This document shows positions 25,865-34,624 of a stretch of 51,876 bases of DNA, piece by piece; position 1 is the stretch's first letter, and each line of letters begins with the position of its first letter. Source of the DNA: an uncultured Lentisphaeria bacterium. GTDB lineage: Bacteria; Verrucomicrobiota; Lentisphaeria; Oligosphaerales; Oligosphaeraceae. The stretch spans positions 1-51,876 of the forward strand of contig CAKUJM010000019.1 of the NCBI GenBank assembly GCA_934661755.1. Reading direction: 5' to 3'. Below the pieces are notes generated by a model. That model did no database searches, had not been told where the DNA came from, and worked only from the letters and a program-made list of their open reading frames with translations. The translations under genes and the position numbers were made by a program.

Positions 25865-28800
25865 ATGTTCAAGCGACTCTTCACCATTCTGACGCTGCTG
25901 ACGGCGGCAATGCTTGTTGGCGCCCAGTCCAACCTCTGGCCGAATCCGGGTTTCGAGAGCTGGAATCCACAGCTGGATCTGCCCGGAGACACCGAATGGC
26001 AATGGACCTACCGCGACCTCAACCGGAAACGCTCGTCCTTCGAGGTCCTTGAACAAAGCGACGCCGAGGCCGCCTCCGGCAAATACTCCCTGCACCTCAA
26101 GGATGCCAGCGCCGACCGCACCGTCAGCGGCTTCGGCTGGCGCGTCCCGAAGCCGCATGTCCATGCGGGGAAAATCCTCGATTTCTCCGTCATGGCCAAG
26201 CAGGTCCATGCCGGGCGTCCCGGCACGGTCGGCGTCCTGGTGGTCGCGCTGACCAAAGGCAAGCCGGTCCATGCGGAACGATTCATTCCGACCGCAAATC
26301 CGACCGGTTGGGAAAAGCTGTCCATCCGGCTGCCCCTCCCCGCCGATCTGACCGGCCTCACCATCTTCTTGATGTGCTCCAACCACTTCAACACCACGGC
26401 GGAGGCCTACTTCGACGACGCCGTTCTGGTCATCGGCGATGATGGCGCCGCGGCGGACGTCCAGGACGGGAAGCCGTAGTTTCCCGACTACCGCAAGGAC
26501 TTCGGCACCGTCATCCGCTTCCCGCAGGATCTGCCGTTTCCCTGGAACCACGAGTACTGGGGCGGCTTTTCCCTCGACGGCAAGTCCCGGACCCGCTACG
26601 ACCTGAAGCAGGCGACCATCCCGCTGGCGGGGATCCGCTTCCGCGCCGGCCGACCCGACCGCCTGATCGACCTCTCCGCATTCCGGCCGGAGCAGGTGAA
26701 ATTCTCCATGCTCGCCAGCCGGAATGTAAAATTCTTCATTAACCTGTATTCCTGCGACGGCGGCAAGCTCGGTTCTTTCGGCTTCAAGCAGGGCGGACGC
26801 CCCGAAAACGGCATGTTCCGCTACGAATGCACGCTTGCCGATCTCAAGATGGACGCCGCGCCCGCCGATCTCTCGCAGCTTTTTCTCCAATTCACCGAGT
26901 CGCTCGACCCCGGACCGCTGGAATTGCGCGAATGCGCCCTCCATCTGCCCTCCCCTGACGCCAGACTCGGGCAGTCCGCCCAATTCCACAAGTTCCTCGC
27001 GGAGTCGGGTTCCGGAGACCACGTCTGGACCCACGACCAATGGAGCCGTCCGGAGCTGCGCAACGGCACCTTCATTCTCGATGGCAAGGCGACCTTCTTC
27101 ATGGGGCCGCTTGCCGCATCCTACTGCATGGACCGCGACTTTTCGCCGCGCGCCAATCCGCTGGGCATCCAGCACCCCGCGTACCTGCAGAAGCCGGATG
27201 CGGAAATCTTCCGCCTGCTCGGCTTCAACACCTACCACCTCTGCGACATCATCCACGACCGCACCTTCACCACGAATTTCCGCAAGGAACGCCAGGATTC
27301 CCGCGATTTCAACGCCGGACTCCCCGGTGTCCCGTCGGTCATGGACATGAGCATCGGACGCACTCCAATGCTCGACCCGGAAAAGGAGGAGCGGCTCGCC
27401 CAGCAGAACCCCGACTGGCATGTCTACATCCCGTTCTGCCCCGAACACCCCGAGGTCAGAAAATACTACGAACGACGCTGCCGCGCCCAGGCGGAGGAGG
27501 CGCTGGCCGCCGGATACAACGTGTTTTCATACGAGCTGATCAACGAGTCGAACTACAACTGCTTCTGCGATTTCAACCGCAAGGCCTTCGCGGAGGCGAT
27601 GAAGAAGGAATACGGCACGCTGGACGCCCTCAACCGCGCCTGGGGAACCAGCCTCAAAAGCTTCGACGCCGTCGCCTGGCTGCCCGTCCGCGACATGATC
27701 GAGAGCCGCAACCAGTGGTGCCAGTTCGCGGCGGAGCGCTACATCCGCTTCCTGCTTGAGCTGAAGGACAACATCCGCAAGGTCGACCAGCGCAACAACG
27801 TCTTCTTCACCGAACAGCTCGCCCTCCAGAACGTCTATTCCGCCCGCGGCGCGGGAATGGACTACCGCCGGATCGCCGATGTCATGGACGTGATCACCCA
27901 CGAGGGCGGAATGCGCTTCGGCAACTCCGCCGCACGCCAGACCGGAAACGTCATGGAGGATGCCGCATGCGCTGAAAACCGTGCCTATCTCTACGTGAGC
28001 GACTTCTTCGACGCCATTGCCACCGCACGCGGCAAGGCCGTCATGAATGACGAATACTACTGCGCCCGCTTCGACTTCGGGAAGCGCGTGCCAAGCCGCC
28101 GGATCGACATGGTTTCCGCGCTCTGGAGCGAAATCTTCCACGGCTCCTCCGGCGCACTGCTTTACTCCTGGGACAAGCGCTTCTGGGAATACAAGGATTT
28201 CGAAGGCGCAAAGCAAAATGTCATCAACGGCGGATACAAGGCATACAGCTACCTCAACCCCTGGAACTGGCCGCCGGACCAGCTTGATTTCGGAAAGATG
28301 TTCTTCAGCGAGCTGGAGCCATACCGCGAAAAGCTCCTTCCGGCCCCCCGCAAGCCGGGCGCGTCGGTCGCGCTCTTCCACTGCCATCCCTCCATGCGGC
28401 TGGAAGGCTACGGAAAATATTCCTTCCAGCAGAAGATGTTCAACTGGCATGAGGCGCTCCTGGCCGCCCAGTTCCCACTGCAGATCGTCTTTGAGGAAGA
28501 GCTCGAACGCGGCCTGCCCGAGGGCATCGCCGCCCTGGTCGTCCCCGAGGCGACCTACGTCACCGCCCAGACCATCCCCGCCATCACGCGCTTCATCGAA
28601 CGCGGCGGGATCGTCATCGCCGACAACGGCGCATTCACGCATGACACCCACGGACGCGCCATCGCCGCGCCGGCCGGGGCGATCATCCGCCTGGACGCCG
28701 CCGCAGGCGACTCCGGCAGTGCGCTGGTCGCGCAGCTCGAACGCGCCGGAGTCCGCCGCCACGGCACGCTTGTCGAAGATGGCAAACCGCTGCGCGGACC

Positions 28801-29797
28801 GGACCTGCAGCTCATCGACCGCGGATCATTCAAGATGGTCTTCCTGCTGAACATGGCGGACACCATCCACCGCTTCCCCATCCTCAAGCTCTTTCCGAAG
28901 GAGGACACGCCCTTCTACCTCTGCGATGCGGTCCGGCGCGAGCTCATTCTCCCGGAACACGGCCAGACCTGGAGCAAGGCGGAGCTGGAGCGCGGCGTGT
29001 TCATCATCATCCCGCCGCAGGAACGCGTGCTGCTGACCCTCCAGACCGCAAAGCCGGAGGGCTTCACCCCCGTCACCCAGGAGGCGATCCGCCAGCGGGC
29101 GCTGCCGTTGAAGAATGCGGACGACATCCGGATTGCGGAAGAAAACGCACGGCGCGAACAGGTCCGACGCGAGCGCGAGGAAGCCCGCGTCTGGCACGGA
29201 GTCGACACCCACCAGTGCCGGCCGCTGGATCTTGCGAAGGCCGCGAACATGGCCTTCGCCGATGAAGTCCCCGGCGACCAAAAGGGCGGATGGTTCGATC
29301 AGGGGAATATAGATTATGCCGACATGCCGCTCGGCGAAATCCACGCCGCCGGCATCCCCTTCACCATCATCGACCCCGCCAGGAATGGCGGACGCGCCGC
29401 AATCGTCCTCAACGGTTCCTTCCGCCCATACTTCCCCGAGTCGGCAGAGGCAATTGCGGTCGGCGGCAAGGTCAAGCGCCTCTATTTCCTCCACACTGCC
29501 GGCTGGGGCGACAAGCCCGGGACCGCGGTCATGCTCTACCGCATCCACTACACGGACGGCACTTCGGCCGACGTCCCCGTGCGGATGAAGCAGGAAATCA
29601 ACTCATGGGGGGAAATCGAGCATCTGCCCGCCGCGAAAATCGCCGTCGAGCGCACCAATCCGGTGAAAAAGCACCTCCAGTGCTTCGCCTGGACCAACCC
29701 CCATCCGGAAAAGGCAGTCAGCTCGCTTGACATCATCTCGCTCAAGACCGGCGCGGTCCCGGCCATCGTCGCCATCACCGCCGAAAACGCCGAATAA
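25865..29797 (+). CDS. Secreted GH42-like glycosidase interrupted by an in-frame TAG
   Basis: From ATG 25865 (GGAG at about 25854-25857) the frame encodes a signal peptide and carbohydrate-binding domain, then a TAG at codon 205 (26477-26479). It continues uninterrupted for 1,105 more codons to 29797. Past the TAG come a second beta domain, a TIM barrel with acid/base Glu561 in LINES and nucleophile Glu730 in VMNDEYY, an amidotransferase-like trimerisation domain (RFIERGGIVIADNGAF) and a C-terminal beta domain. Without readthrough only a 204-residue secreted domain would be made, unless translation restarts, for example at GTG 26696. The same TAG is in the truncated upstream copy. Neighbouring genes end in TAG, so it is a real stop here unless recoded. 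Confidence 0.75.
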
Positions 29798-29808
29798 ACA
29801 AGCATCTG

Positions 29809-29852
29809 TGTCCGTGAAGCCAGGCGCTTTTGCGCCATGATTTCGGCATTCA
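29809..29852. repeat. Inverted-repeat element, copy C (one end only)
   Basis: TCCGTGAAGCCAGG and CTTTTGCGCCATGATTTCG match the left terminal repeat of copies A and B, but the rest of the element is absent. It lies in the 71-bp gap before the second GH1 gene. Confidence 0.6.
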
Positions 29853-29868
29853 GGAAGGAAAACACCCC

Positions 29869-31149
29869 ATGCTCAATACCCTGTCATATCCGGAAATCAG
29901 ATTTCCGGAAGGATTCCTCTGGGGATCCGCCACCGCCGCCCACCAGATCGAGGGCGACGACGTCAACTCGCGCGAGTGGCATCAGCAGATGAACAACCCC
30001 CGCATCGCCAAATCCGGGAAGGCATGCAACAGCTACCAGCTCTACAAGGAGGACATCGAGCTGCTCAAATCCCTCGGACACCAGGCGTACCGGCTCTCAA
30101 TCCCATGGAGCCGCATCGAGCCCTCCGAAGGCGATTTCTGCCAGGCGGCAATCGACCACTACGTCGATCTGCTGAACCGCCTCAAGGAGTCGGGGATCAA
30201 GACCTTCGTCACCCTCCTGCATGGCAGCTCCCCGCAATGGTTCGAAGAGCGCGGCGGAATGCTCAACCGCGAAAACTTCAAGTTCTTCGAGCGCTACGTC
30301 TCCCGCATCGTCAAGGCGATCCACGAATATGTCGATTACTGGATGGTCATCAACGAGTTCAATATTGCCGGCGGACGACTCGACGAGGACTACCGGGCCT
30401 GCCGCGCAAACAACCTCATCGCCCATGCGCGGGGCTACCGCATCATCAAGACCATGAGCAGCGCGCCCGTCAGCTCCGCCCATGCATTGCGCGCCGACGT
30501 GCCCGCCAATCCCTTCGACAAATTCGACCGCATCTTCGCGGAGCTGGATGACTGGAAGGTCAACGAATTCTTCTTCCACGCCATCCGCACCGGCGAAATC
30601 GTGCTGCCGTACATGGACGCCGAGTACGTCCCCGAGGTCAAGGACTCGCTGGACTACTGGGCAATCAACTACTACTGCCGTAACCTCGTCTCCGGGCGCC
30701 GGCAGACCGCCGACTCCGTCTGGTACACCGCGACGCACCAGAAGATGATCGACATGAACTTCTATCTAGAGGAGTTCTATCCCGAAGGGCTTCTCAACGG
30801 CCTCCAGCGGCTGAAGGACAAGCCCGTGTTCATCACCGAAAACGGCCTGGCCTGCGACGACGACCGCTGGCGCATCCTCAAGCTGGCACAGGACCTCGCC
30901 GCGATCTCCGACGCGATCAAGAACGGCGTCGATGTCCGCGGCTATCTCCACTGGTCGTTCATGGACAACTTTGAATGGTACACCTTCAAGCCACGCTTCG
31001 GACTTGTGCATGTCGACTTCGAGACCTTCAAGCGCACCCCGAAGCCGAGCGCGTACTTCTACAAGGAACTCATCGAACGCAACGGCTTTGACGGCGAACT
31101 GATCCGCAAGCACCTCCCCGACATCCCCGCCCTCAAGCTATATCCATAG
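29869..31149 (+). CDS. Glycoside hydrolase family 1 (beta-glycosidase), second paralogue
   Basis: The 426-residue protein is clearly paralogous to the GH1 enzyme at 23523-24806: FLWGSATAAHQIEG, YRLSIPWSRIEP, acid/base Glu163 in VINEFN (NEF rather than NEP), nucleophile Glu324 in FITENG, and HWSFMDNFEWY. AGGAAGG precedes ATG 29869. No signal peptide. It closes the GH1/secreted-GH array and probably finishes off oligosaccharides made by the secreted enzyme. Specificity is unknown. Confidence 0.9.
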   Translation: MLNTLSYPEIRFPEGFLWGSATAAHQIEGDDVNSREWHQQMNNPRIAKSGKACNSYQLYKEDIELLKSLGHQAYRLSIPWSRIEPSEGDFCQAAIDHYVDLLNRLKESGIKTFVTLLHGSSPQWFEERGGMLNRENFKFFERYVSRIVKAIHEYVDYWMVINEFNIAGGRLDEDYRACRANNLIAHARGYRIIKTMSSAPVSSAHALRADVPANPFDKFDRIFAELDDWKVNEFFFHAIRTGEIVLPYMDAEYVPEVKDSLDYWAINYYCRNLVSGRRQTADSVWYTATHQKMIDMNFYLEEFYPEGLLNGLQRLKDKPVFITENGLACDDDRWRILKLAQDLAAISDAIKNGVDVRGYLHWSFMDNFEWYTFKPRFGLVHVDFETFKRTPKPSAYFYKELIERNGFDGELIRKHLPDIPALKLYP

Positions 31150-31234
31150 CCCGGCGCGGCATCCCGCAAGCCATCCTGGCATATCTGGCCTAGATAGGCC
31201 CGAATGGCGCCCCTGGCGTCCCCCGCGGGGATGC

Positions 31235-32203
31235 TCATCCCGCCGGCGCCGGGGATGCGTCCACCGCGATCATGCTGGCATATTCCGCCGTCCCATGTGC
31301 GGGAAGCATGGCGAAGCCGCTGACTTCCGCCGGAAGCGGGACATTGGGTGCATCCGTCATCCAGCTCATCGGCTCGATGCAGAAGAAGCCGTGCGTCCCG
31401 CCCTGGTTCCAGCACACGCCATGCGCGTATTTTGCGTCAAACTGATAGCGGACAACGCCGTTTCTCCGATGAATGCGCGCCGTGCGCTCCGCCTCCGGCT
31501 GCCGATACATCGCGGAGAATCCGACCCCGGAAACGCCGGTCCTGCCGGAAAGCAGCGCCTCCTCCGCCTCGCTCCACGGACGCAACACGCCGTCCGGAAG
31601 ATGGCGGACTCCATCGGTCACCCAGGCACCTTCCGGACGATGCGGAATCTCCAGCCGGACATCCTCACCGTCGGGGGTCGCAAACGCCGTATGGAAGCCG
31701 ACGCCAAGCGGGATCGCGCGGTCGCCGTCGTTGCGGATCCGCAGCAGATGGCTCATCCCCGCGGGACGGATCCCGTAGATAATCTCCGCAGTGAACGGAC
31801 ACGGGAAGCCGGCGAACTCCGGACGGGACGCATCAAAGCGGTACGAAACAGCAATCCGCAGAAGCGACTCGTCCTCCTCCACCCCATCCAGCTCAAACTG
31901 GCGGCCGACCACCAGGCCGTGAAGCGCGCAGTGCGTTGACGCCTCATTGACGGGCAGACGGAACTCACGGCCATTTGCGCGAAACATGCCGTCCTTGATG
32001 CGGTTCGGCGGGAAAAGCAGCGCAATGCCGTAGACCATCGGACTTTCCCTCAGCGCTTCATCCGATTCCGGCGGACGCAGGACCTCCATCTGACTACGCC
32101 GGTGGAAAAGGCGGATCATATTGCCGGTGGAGTCCAATGCGACGACGCCGGACCACTCCGGTGTTTCAAAAACAAGACGCCTGTTTTCAAGTATATGGTA
32201 CAT
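31235..32203 (-). CDS. Aldose 1-epimerase (mutarotase)-like protein
   Basis: The 322-residue protein has the galactose-mutarotase-like beta-sandwich pattern: a catalytic His region (HCALHGLVVG), a second His (GVGFHTAF) and a late Glu (FFCIEPMSWM), in the same order as in GalM. It likely interconverts alpha and beta anomers of a sugar released by the neighbouring GH1 enzymes, or binds a related sugar. GGGAGG lies upstream of the start on the minus strand, within copy B of the inverted-repeat element. Confidence 0.78.
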   Translation of the reverse strand: MYHILENRRLVFETPEWSGVVALDSTGNMIRLFHRRSQMEVLRPPESDEALRESPMVYGIALLFPPNRIKDGMFRANGREFRLPVNEASTHCALHGLVVGRQFELDGVEEDESLLRIAVSYRFDASRPEFAGFPCPFTAEIIYGIRPAGMSHLLRIRNDGDRAIPLGVGFHTAFATPDGEDVRLEIPHRPEGAWVTDGVRHLPDGVLRPWSEAEEALLSGRTGVSGVGFSAMYRQPEAERTARIHRRNGVVRYQFDAKYAHGVCWNQGGTHGFFCIEPMSWMTDAPNVPLPAEVSGFAMLPAHGTAEYASMIAVDASPAPAG

Positions 32204-32219
32204 TCAGCCAATCGCCTCC

Positions 32220-32339
32220 CTGAATCCGTGAAGCTGGCCCTTTTGCGCCATGATTTCGTCTTTTTTCGGTCACGCACTCCCGGCACGCTCCCTAAAAAAA
32301 CCTCATTCTGACGCAAAAATCACCAGCTTTCGCGGATCC
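32220..32339. repeat. Inverted-repeat element, copy B (MITE-like)
   Basis: About 120 bp with imperfect terminal inverted repeats of about 32 bp: left TGAATCCGTGAAGCTGG then CTTTTGCGCCA; right, read on the minus strand, TGGATCCGCGAAAGCTGG then TTTTTGCGTCA. It aligns along its length with copy A (22541-22656). Between the mutarotase-like gene and the minus-strand operon it could also act as a transcript hairpin or terminator. Confidence 0.7.
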
Positions 32340-32390
32340 ATGGCTTTTCAATTACTGTGAGTGGATGGGGTGATGGGCACGCAGACGCCC

Positions 32391-33602
32391 TTAAATGCCG
32401 CTGGCGAACTGGTCGGCCCAGTCCGGATTCATCGGCCCGAAATGCTTCAGCATCACGATCGGATCACAGCCGGATCCATTGACAATCGTCACGCCGCGCT
32501 TCGCCGCGGCCTCCGAGACAAAGTACTCGTCGCAGGTCAGCTCGCCATAGCGGATCAGCGCCGGGGTCTCCAGCGGCATGCCGTCCAAGGTGCCGTGGCC
32601 CTGCATCATGATCAGTCCGTATGCGGCGCGGTCCTGGATGACGGCGGTCTCGCCGGGAAGCACCGTCAGCTCCTTTGCGGAAACCGCCGGCGACCGGTAG
32701 CATACCCAGCGGTCGACCGTGCCCGGAACCTGCCGGATATTCTCCACCGGACGCATGAACCGATGGCTGGCGAACTGGGGGTCGATGTTCAGCTCCCAGT
32801 CCATGTTCGAGATCAGGTAGTCGAAGTCGCCAATCCTGTCCTCCGGGCAATTCTTCCACAGCAGCGACTCGGAGATGAGCTGGTCGTCCACCAGGCTCTG
32901 CCACATCGCATAGACATCGCTGGCGAATTGCGGCTCGTAGGTGCAAAGGCTCCCCGGCGCATGGAGCACGCCCGGCGGGACGTCCCAGCCCGTGCCCGGC
33001 TCCAGGCGATACGCCTTGGAGAGATTGGTGATCTTGTTGTCGCCCTTGGTGAAATTCACCAGGCACTCCCGGACCTGCTCCTTCGTCGTCCCCGGCTCGA
33101 AGCCGAAGAAGGTGAACGGGAAGTGGCCGCCGTGGTTGTTGAGCTGCGGCGGGAAATAGTAGCACTCCGGCTTCCCGCGCTGGCCGACGAGCTTCGCGTG
33201 CTCGTCCTTGTGGTGGATGTGATGAGGCAGCGGCCCGAGATTGTCGAAGAACTTGGAATACACCGGCCAGCAATGATATTCATCCCAGATGCGGCCGCCC
33301 AGCAGCTCCGCGCCCAGCTCCTCCACCGCCTCCGTCAGCGGAATGCGCCCGCCATCCCTTGTGACCAGATGGCTTATGCCCTCGTTCTTCCCGGTAAGCG
33401 GCCCATTGTCGGCCGGCGTGGTGCATCCCAGCCAGCGTTCGTCAATGCCGCCGCGCACCCCGCCCAGCGCATAGTAGTCGTCCGGATGCAGCTTGATGCG
33501 CCGTCCCGGAATGCAGAAGGAACGCGGCACCCAGTTCGGCGCCAGGCGGAAAATGCCCCCGCCCTGCTCAAAGGCCTCGCGGATCTTTGCGGAATTTGTC
33601 AT
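32391..33602 (-). CDS. Mannose-6-phosphate isomerase-like cupin protein
   Basis: The 403-residue protein resembles class I phosphomannose isomerases: HHIHHKDEHAK gives a plausible metal site, and a second cupin segment has GTGWDVPPGVLHAPGS. Lengths and motif order fit a two-cupin ManA-like fold, though it is divergent and substrate cannot be assigned. It is the last gene of a three-gene minus-strand operon; its ATG overlaps the stop of the DUF4432 gene by 4 bases (33599-33602), indicating translational coupling. A cytoplasmic sugar or sugar-phosphate isomerase is the best guess. Confidence 0.7.
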   Translation of the reverse strand: MTNSAKIREAFEQGGGIFRLAPNWVPRSFCIPGRRIKLHPDDYYALGGVRGGIDERWLGCTTPADNGPLTGKNEGISHLVTRDGGRIPLTEAVEELGAELLGGRIWDEYHCWPVYSKFFDNLGPLPHHIHHKDEHAKLVGQRGKPECYYFPPQLNNHGGHFPFTFFGFEPGTTKEQVRECLVNFTKGDNKITNLSKAYRLEPGTGWDVPPGVLHAPGSLCTYEPQFASDVYAMWQSLVDDQLISESLLWKNCPEDRIGDFDYLISNMDWELNIDPQFASHRFMRPVENIRQVPGTVDRWVCYRSPAVSAKELTVLPGETAVIQDRAAYGLIMMQGHGTLDGMPLETPALIRYGELTCDEYFVSEAAAKRGVTIVNGSGCDPIVMLKHFGPMNPDWADQFASGI

Positions 33603-34624
33603 TTGCGGTATTCTCCCAGGTTGTTGAAGCGAATTCTCAGTCGGGTTTCCACAGATTCATACGGCGCGACCCGCCGGGCCTTCCCGGATGCCACGTCCGC
33701 ATCCCGCCCCTCCAGGGACGCATTGGACGGCTCGATTCCCAGCGCATAGCTTCCGGACAGGCAGTTCTTCCATTCGATCAGCTCCGGCAACTCCGCGGGG
33801 TCGTATTCGAAGTCGACGCCGATGCCCAATTCGCGGTTGCGAAGCCCGAAGCGGCGCAGCCCGTCCGGATCCGCCGGCAGATCATGGAAAAAGCACTCCT
33901 CCTCGTAGTCCGCAACGGGCGGCTCCAGGCAATTCCAGCGCGCGAGGTTGCGCCTGGCCTTTTCCGTACGCGGACGCACCTCATGCGGAGCCATGGCGAA
34001 CTCCAGCGCGGGCGAGGCGAATGGCCAGCCGAAATTGCAATGATACAGCAGCTGGAGAAACTCGTCGCGCGGCGACAGGTTGGTGAAACAGTCGCTTACA
34101 GTAATCGCGTTGTCGCCATAGGCGGTCTCGATCCGCCGCCGCCAGCGCAGATTCTCCCCGAACATCACTGCCTCGCGCATGACGGCGCCGACCTCCATGC
34201 GATAAACGCCGCATTCGTCCAGCCCCCGCGACAGCGACAGCTCCTCGGCGGGCGACGCCGAGGCACGGCCGTGAAGACCGCACTGGCCGCTTGGCACCCC
34301 CGAATTGCGAAGGCCGGAAGTGGTCAGCAATCCGCCCTGCCATGACCGCAGCCAGCCCAGCCCGCGCGGATCATAATATGACGGCGATACATATCCGGAT
34401 GGCGTCCGGAATGCCACCGGAATGCCGCGATACCGGCACTCCACCAGGTCCATGCCGCGATCCGGCGCGACGGTGAAGCTCAATCCGGAACCGTTGTCGA
34501 CCAGCACCAGACGCATGCCGCGCCCCGTGCCCTCCTCCAGCGACACCAGCTGCAGCTGCGCGAGCTGCTCCATGGACGCGACAAAGCCGCGCTCCGGCAC
34601 CGGCGGCAAATCGGAGCGATTCAT
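33599..34624 (-). CDS. DUF4432 family aldose 1-epimerase-like protein
   Basis: The 341-residue protein matches by pattern the DUF4432/mutarotase-superfamily proteins: DNGSGLSFTVAPDRGMDLVE, GGLLTTSGLRNSG, GLHGRASASPAEEL, LLYHCNFGWP, LGIEPSNAS. These proteins have a galactose-mutarotase-like fold and probably act on a sugar or sugar acid in the cytoplasm. GGAGGAG precedes its start. It overlaps its neighbours on both sides by 4 bases (ATGA overlaps), so it is tightly coupled to the upstream fucosidase-like gene and the downstream cupin gene. Confidence 0.78.
   Translation of the reverse strand: MNRSDLPPVPERGFVASMEQLAQLQLVSLEEGTGRGMRLVLVDNGSGLSFTVAPDRGMDLVECRYRGIPVAFRTPSGYVSPSYYDPRGLGWLRSWQGGLLTTSGLRNSGVPSGQCGLHGRASASPAEELSLSRGLDECGVYRMEVGAVMREAVMFGENLRWRRRIETAYGDNAITVSDCFTNLSPRDEFLQLLYHCNFGWPFASPALEFAMAPHEVRPRTEKARRNLARWNCLEPPVADYEEECFFHDLPADPDGLRRFGLRNRELGIGVDFEYDPAELPELIEWKNCLSGSYALGIEPSNASLEGRDADVASGKARRVAPYESVETRLRIRFNNLGEYRK

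Larger units (their letters stand above)
24660..26740. repeat. 1,047-bp tandem duplication (GH1 tail plus start of GH42-like gene)
   Basis: Bases 24660-25693 are repeated at 25707-26740 with a period of 1,047 bp, an exact multiple of three. The central part, covering the first 205 codons of the secreted GH gene, looks identical in the two copies. The GH1-tail portion and the far end carry scattered substitutions. The 13-bp junction 25694-25706 joins the truncated GH gene to a GH1 3' fragment. Confidence 0.9.

Noticed and set aside
26477..26479. Pyrrolysine or general TAG recoding
   Set aside because: Several neighbouring genes (for example those ending at 24806, 11005 and 31149) end properly in TAG, and no tRNA or synthetase for recoding is in the window.
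24626..27448. Minus-strand open frame of 940 codons
   Set aside because: It is antisense to the GH1 and secreted GH genes and includes the tandem duplication, so its internal repeats just mirror the other strand. High GC produces long antisense frames; no family features were seen.
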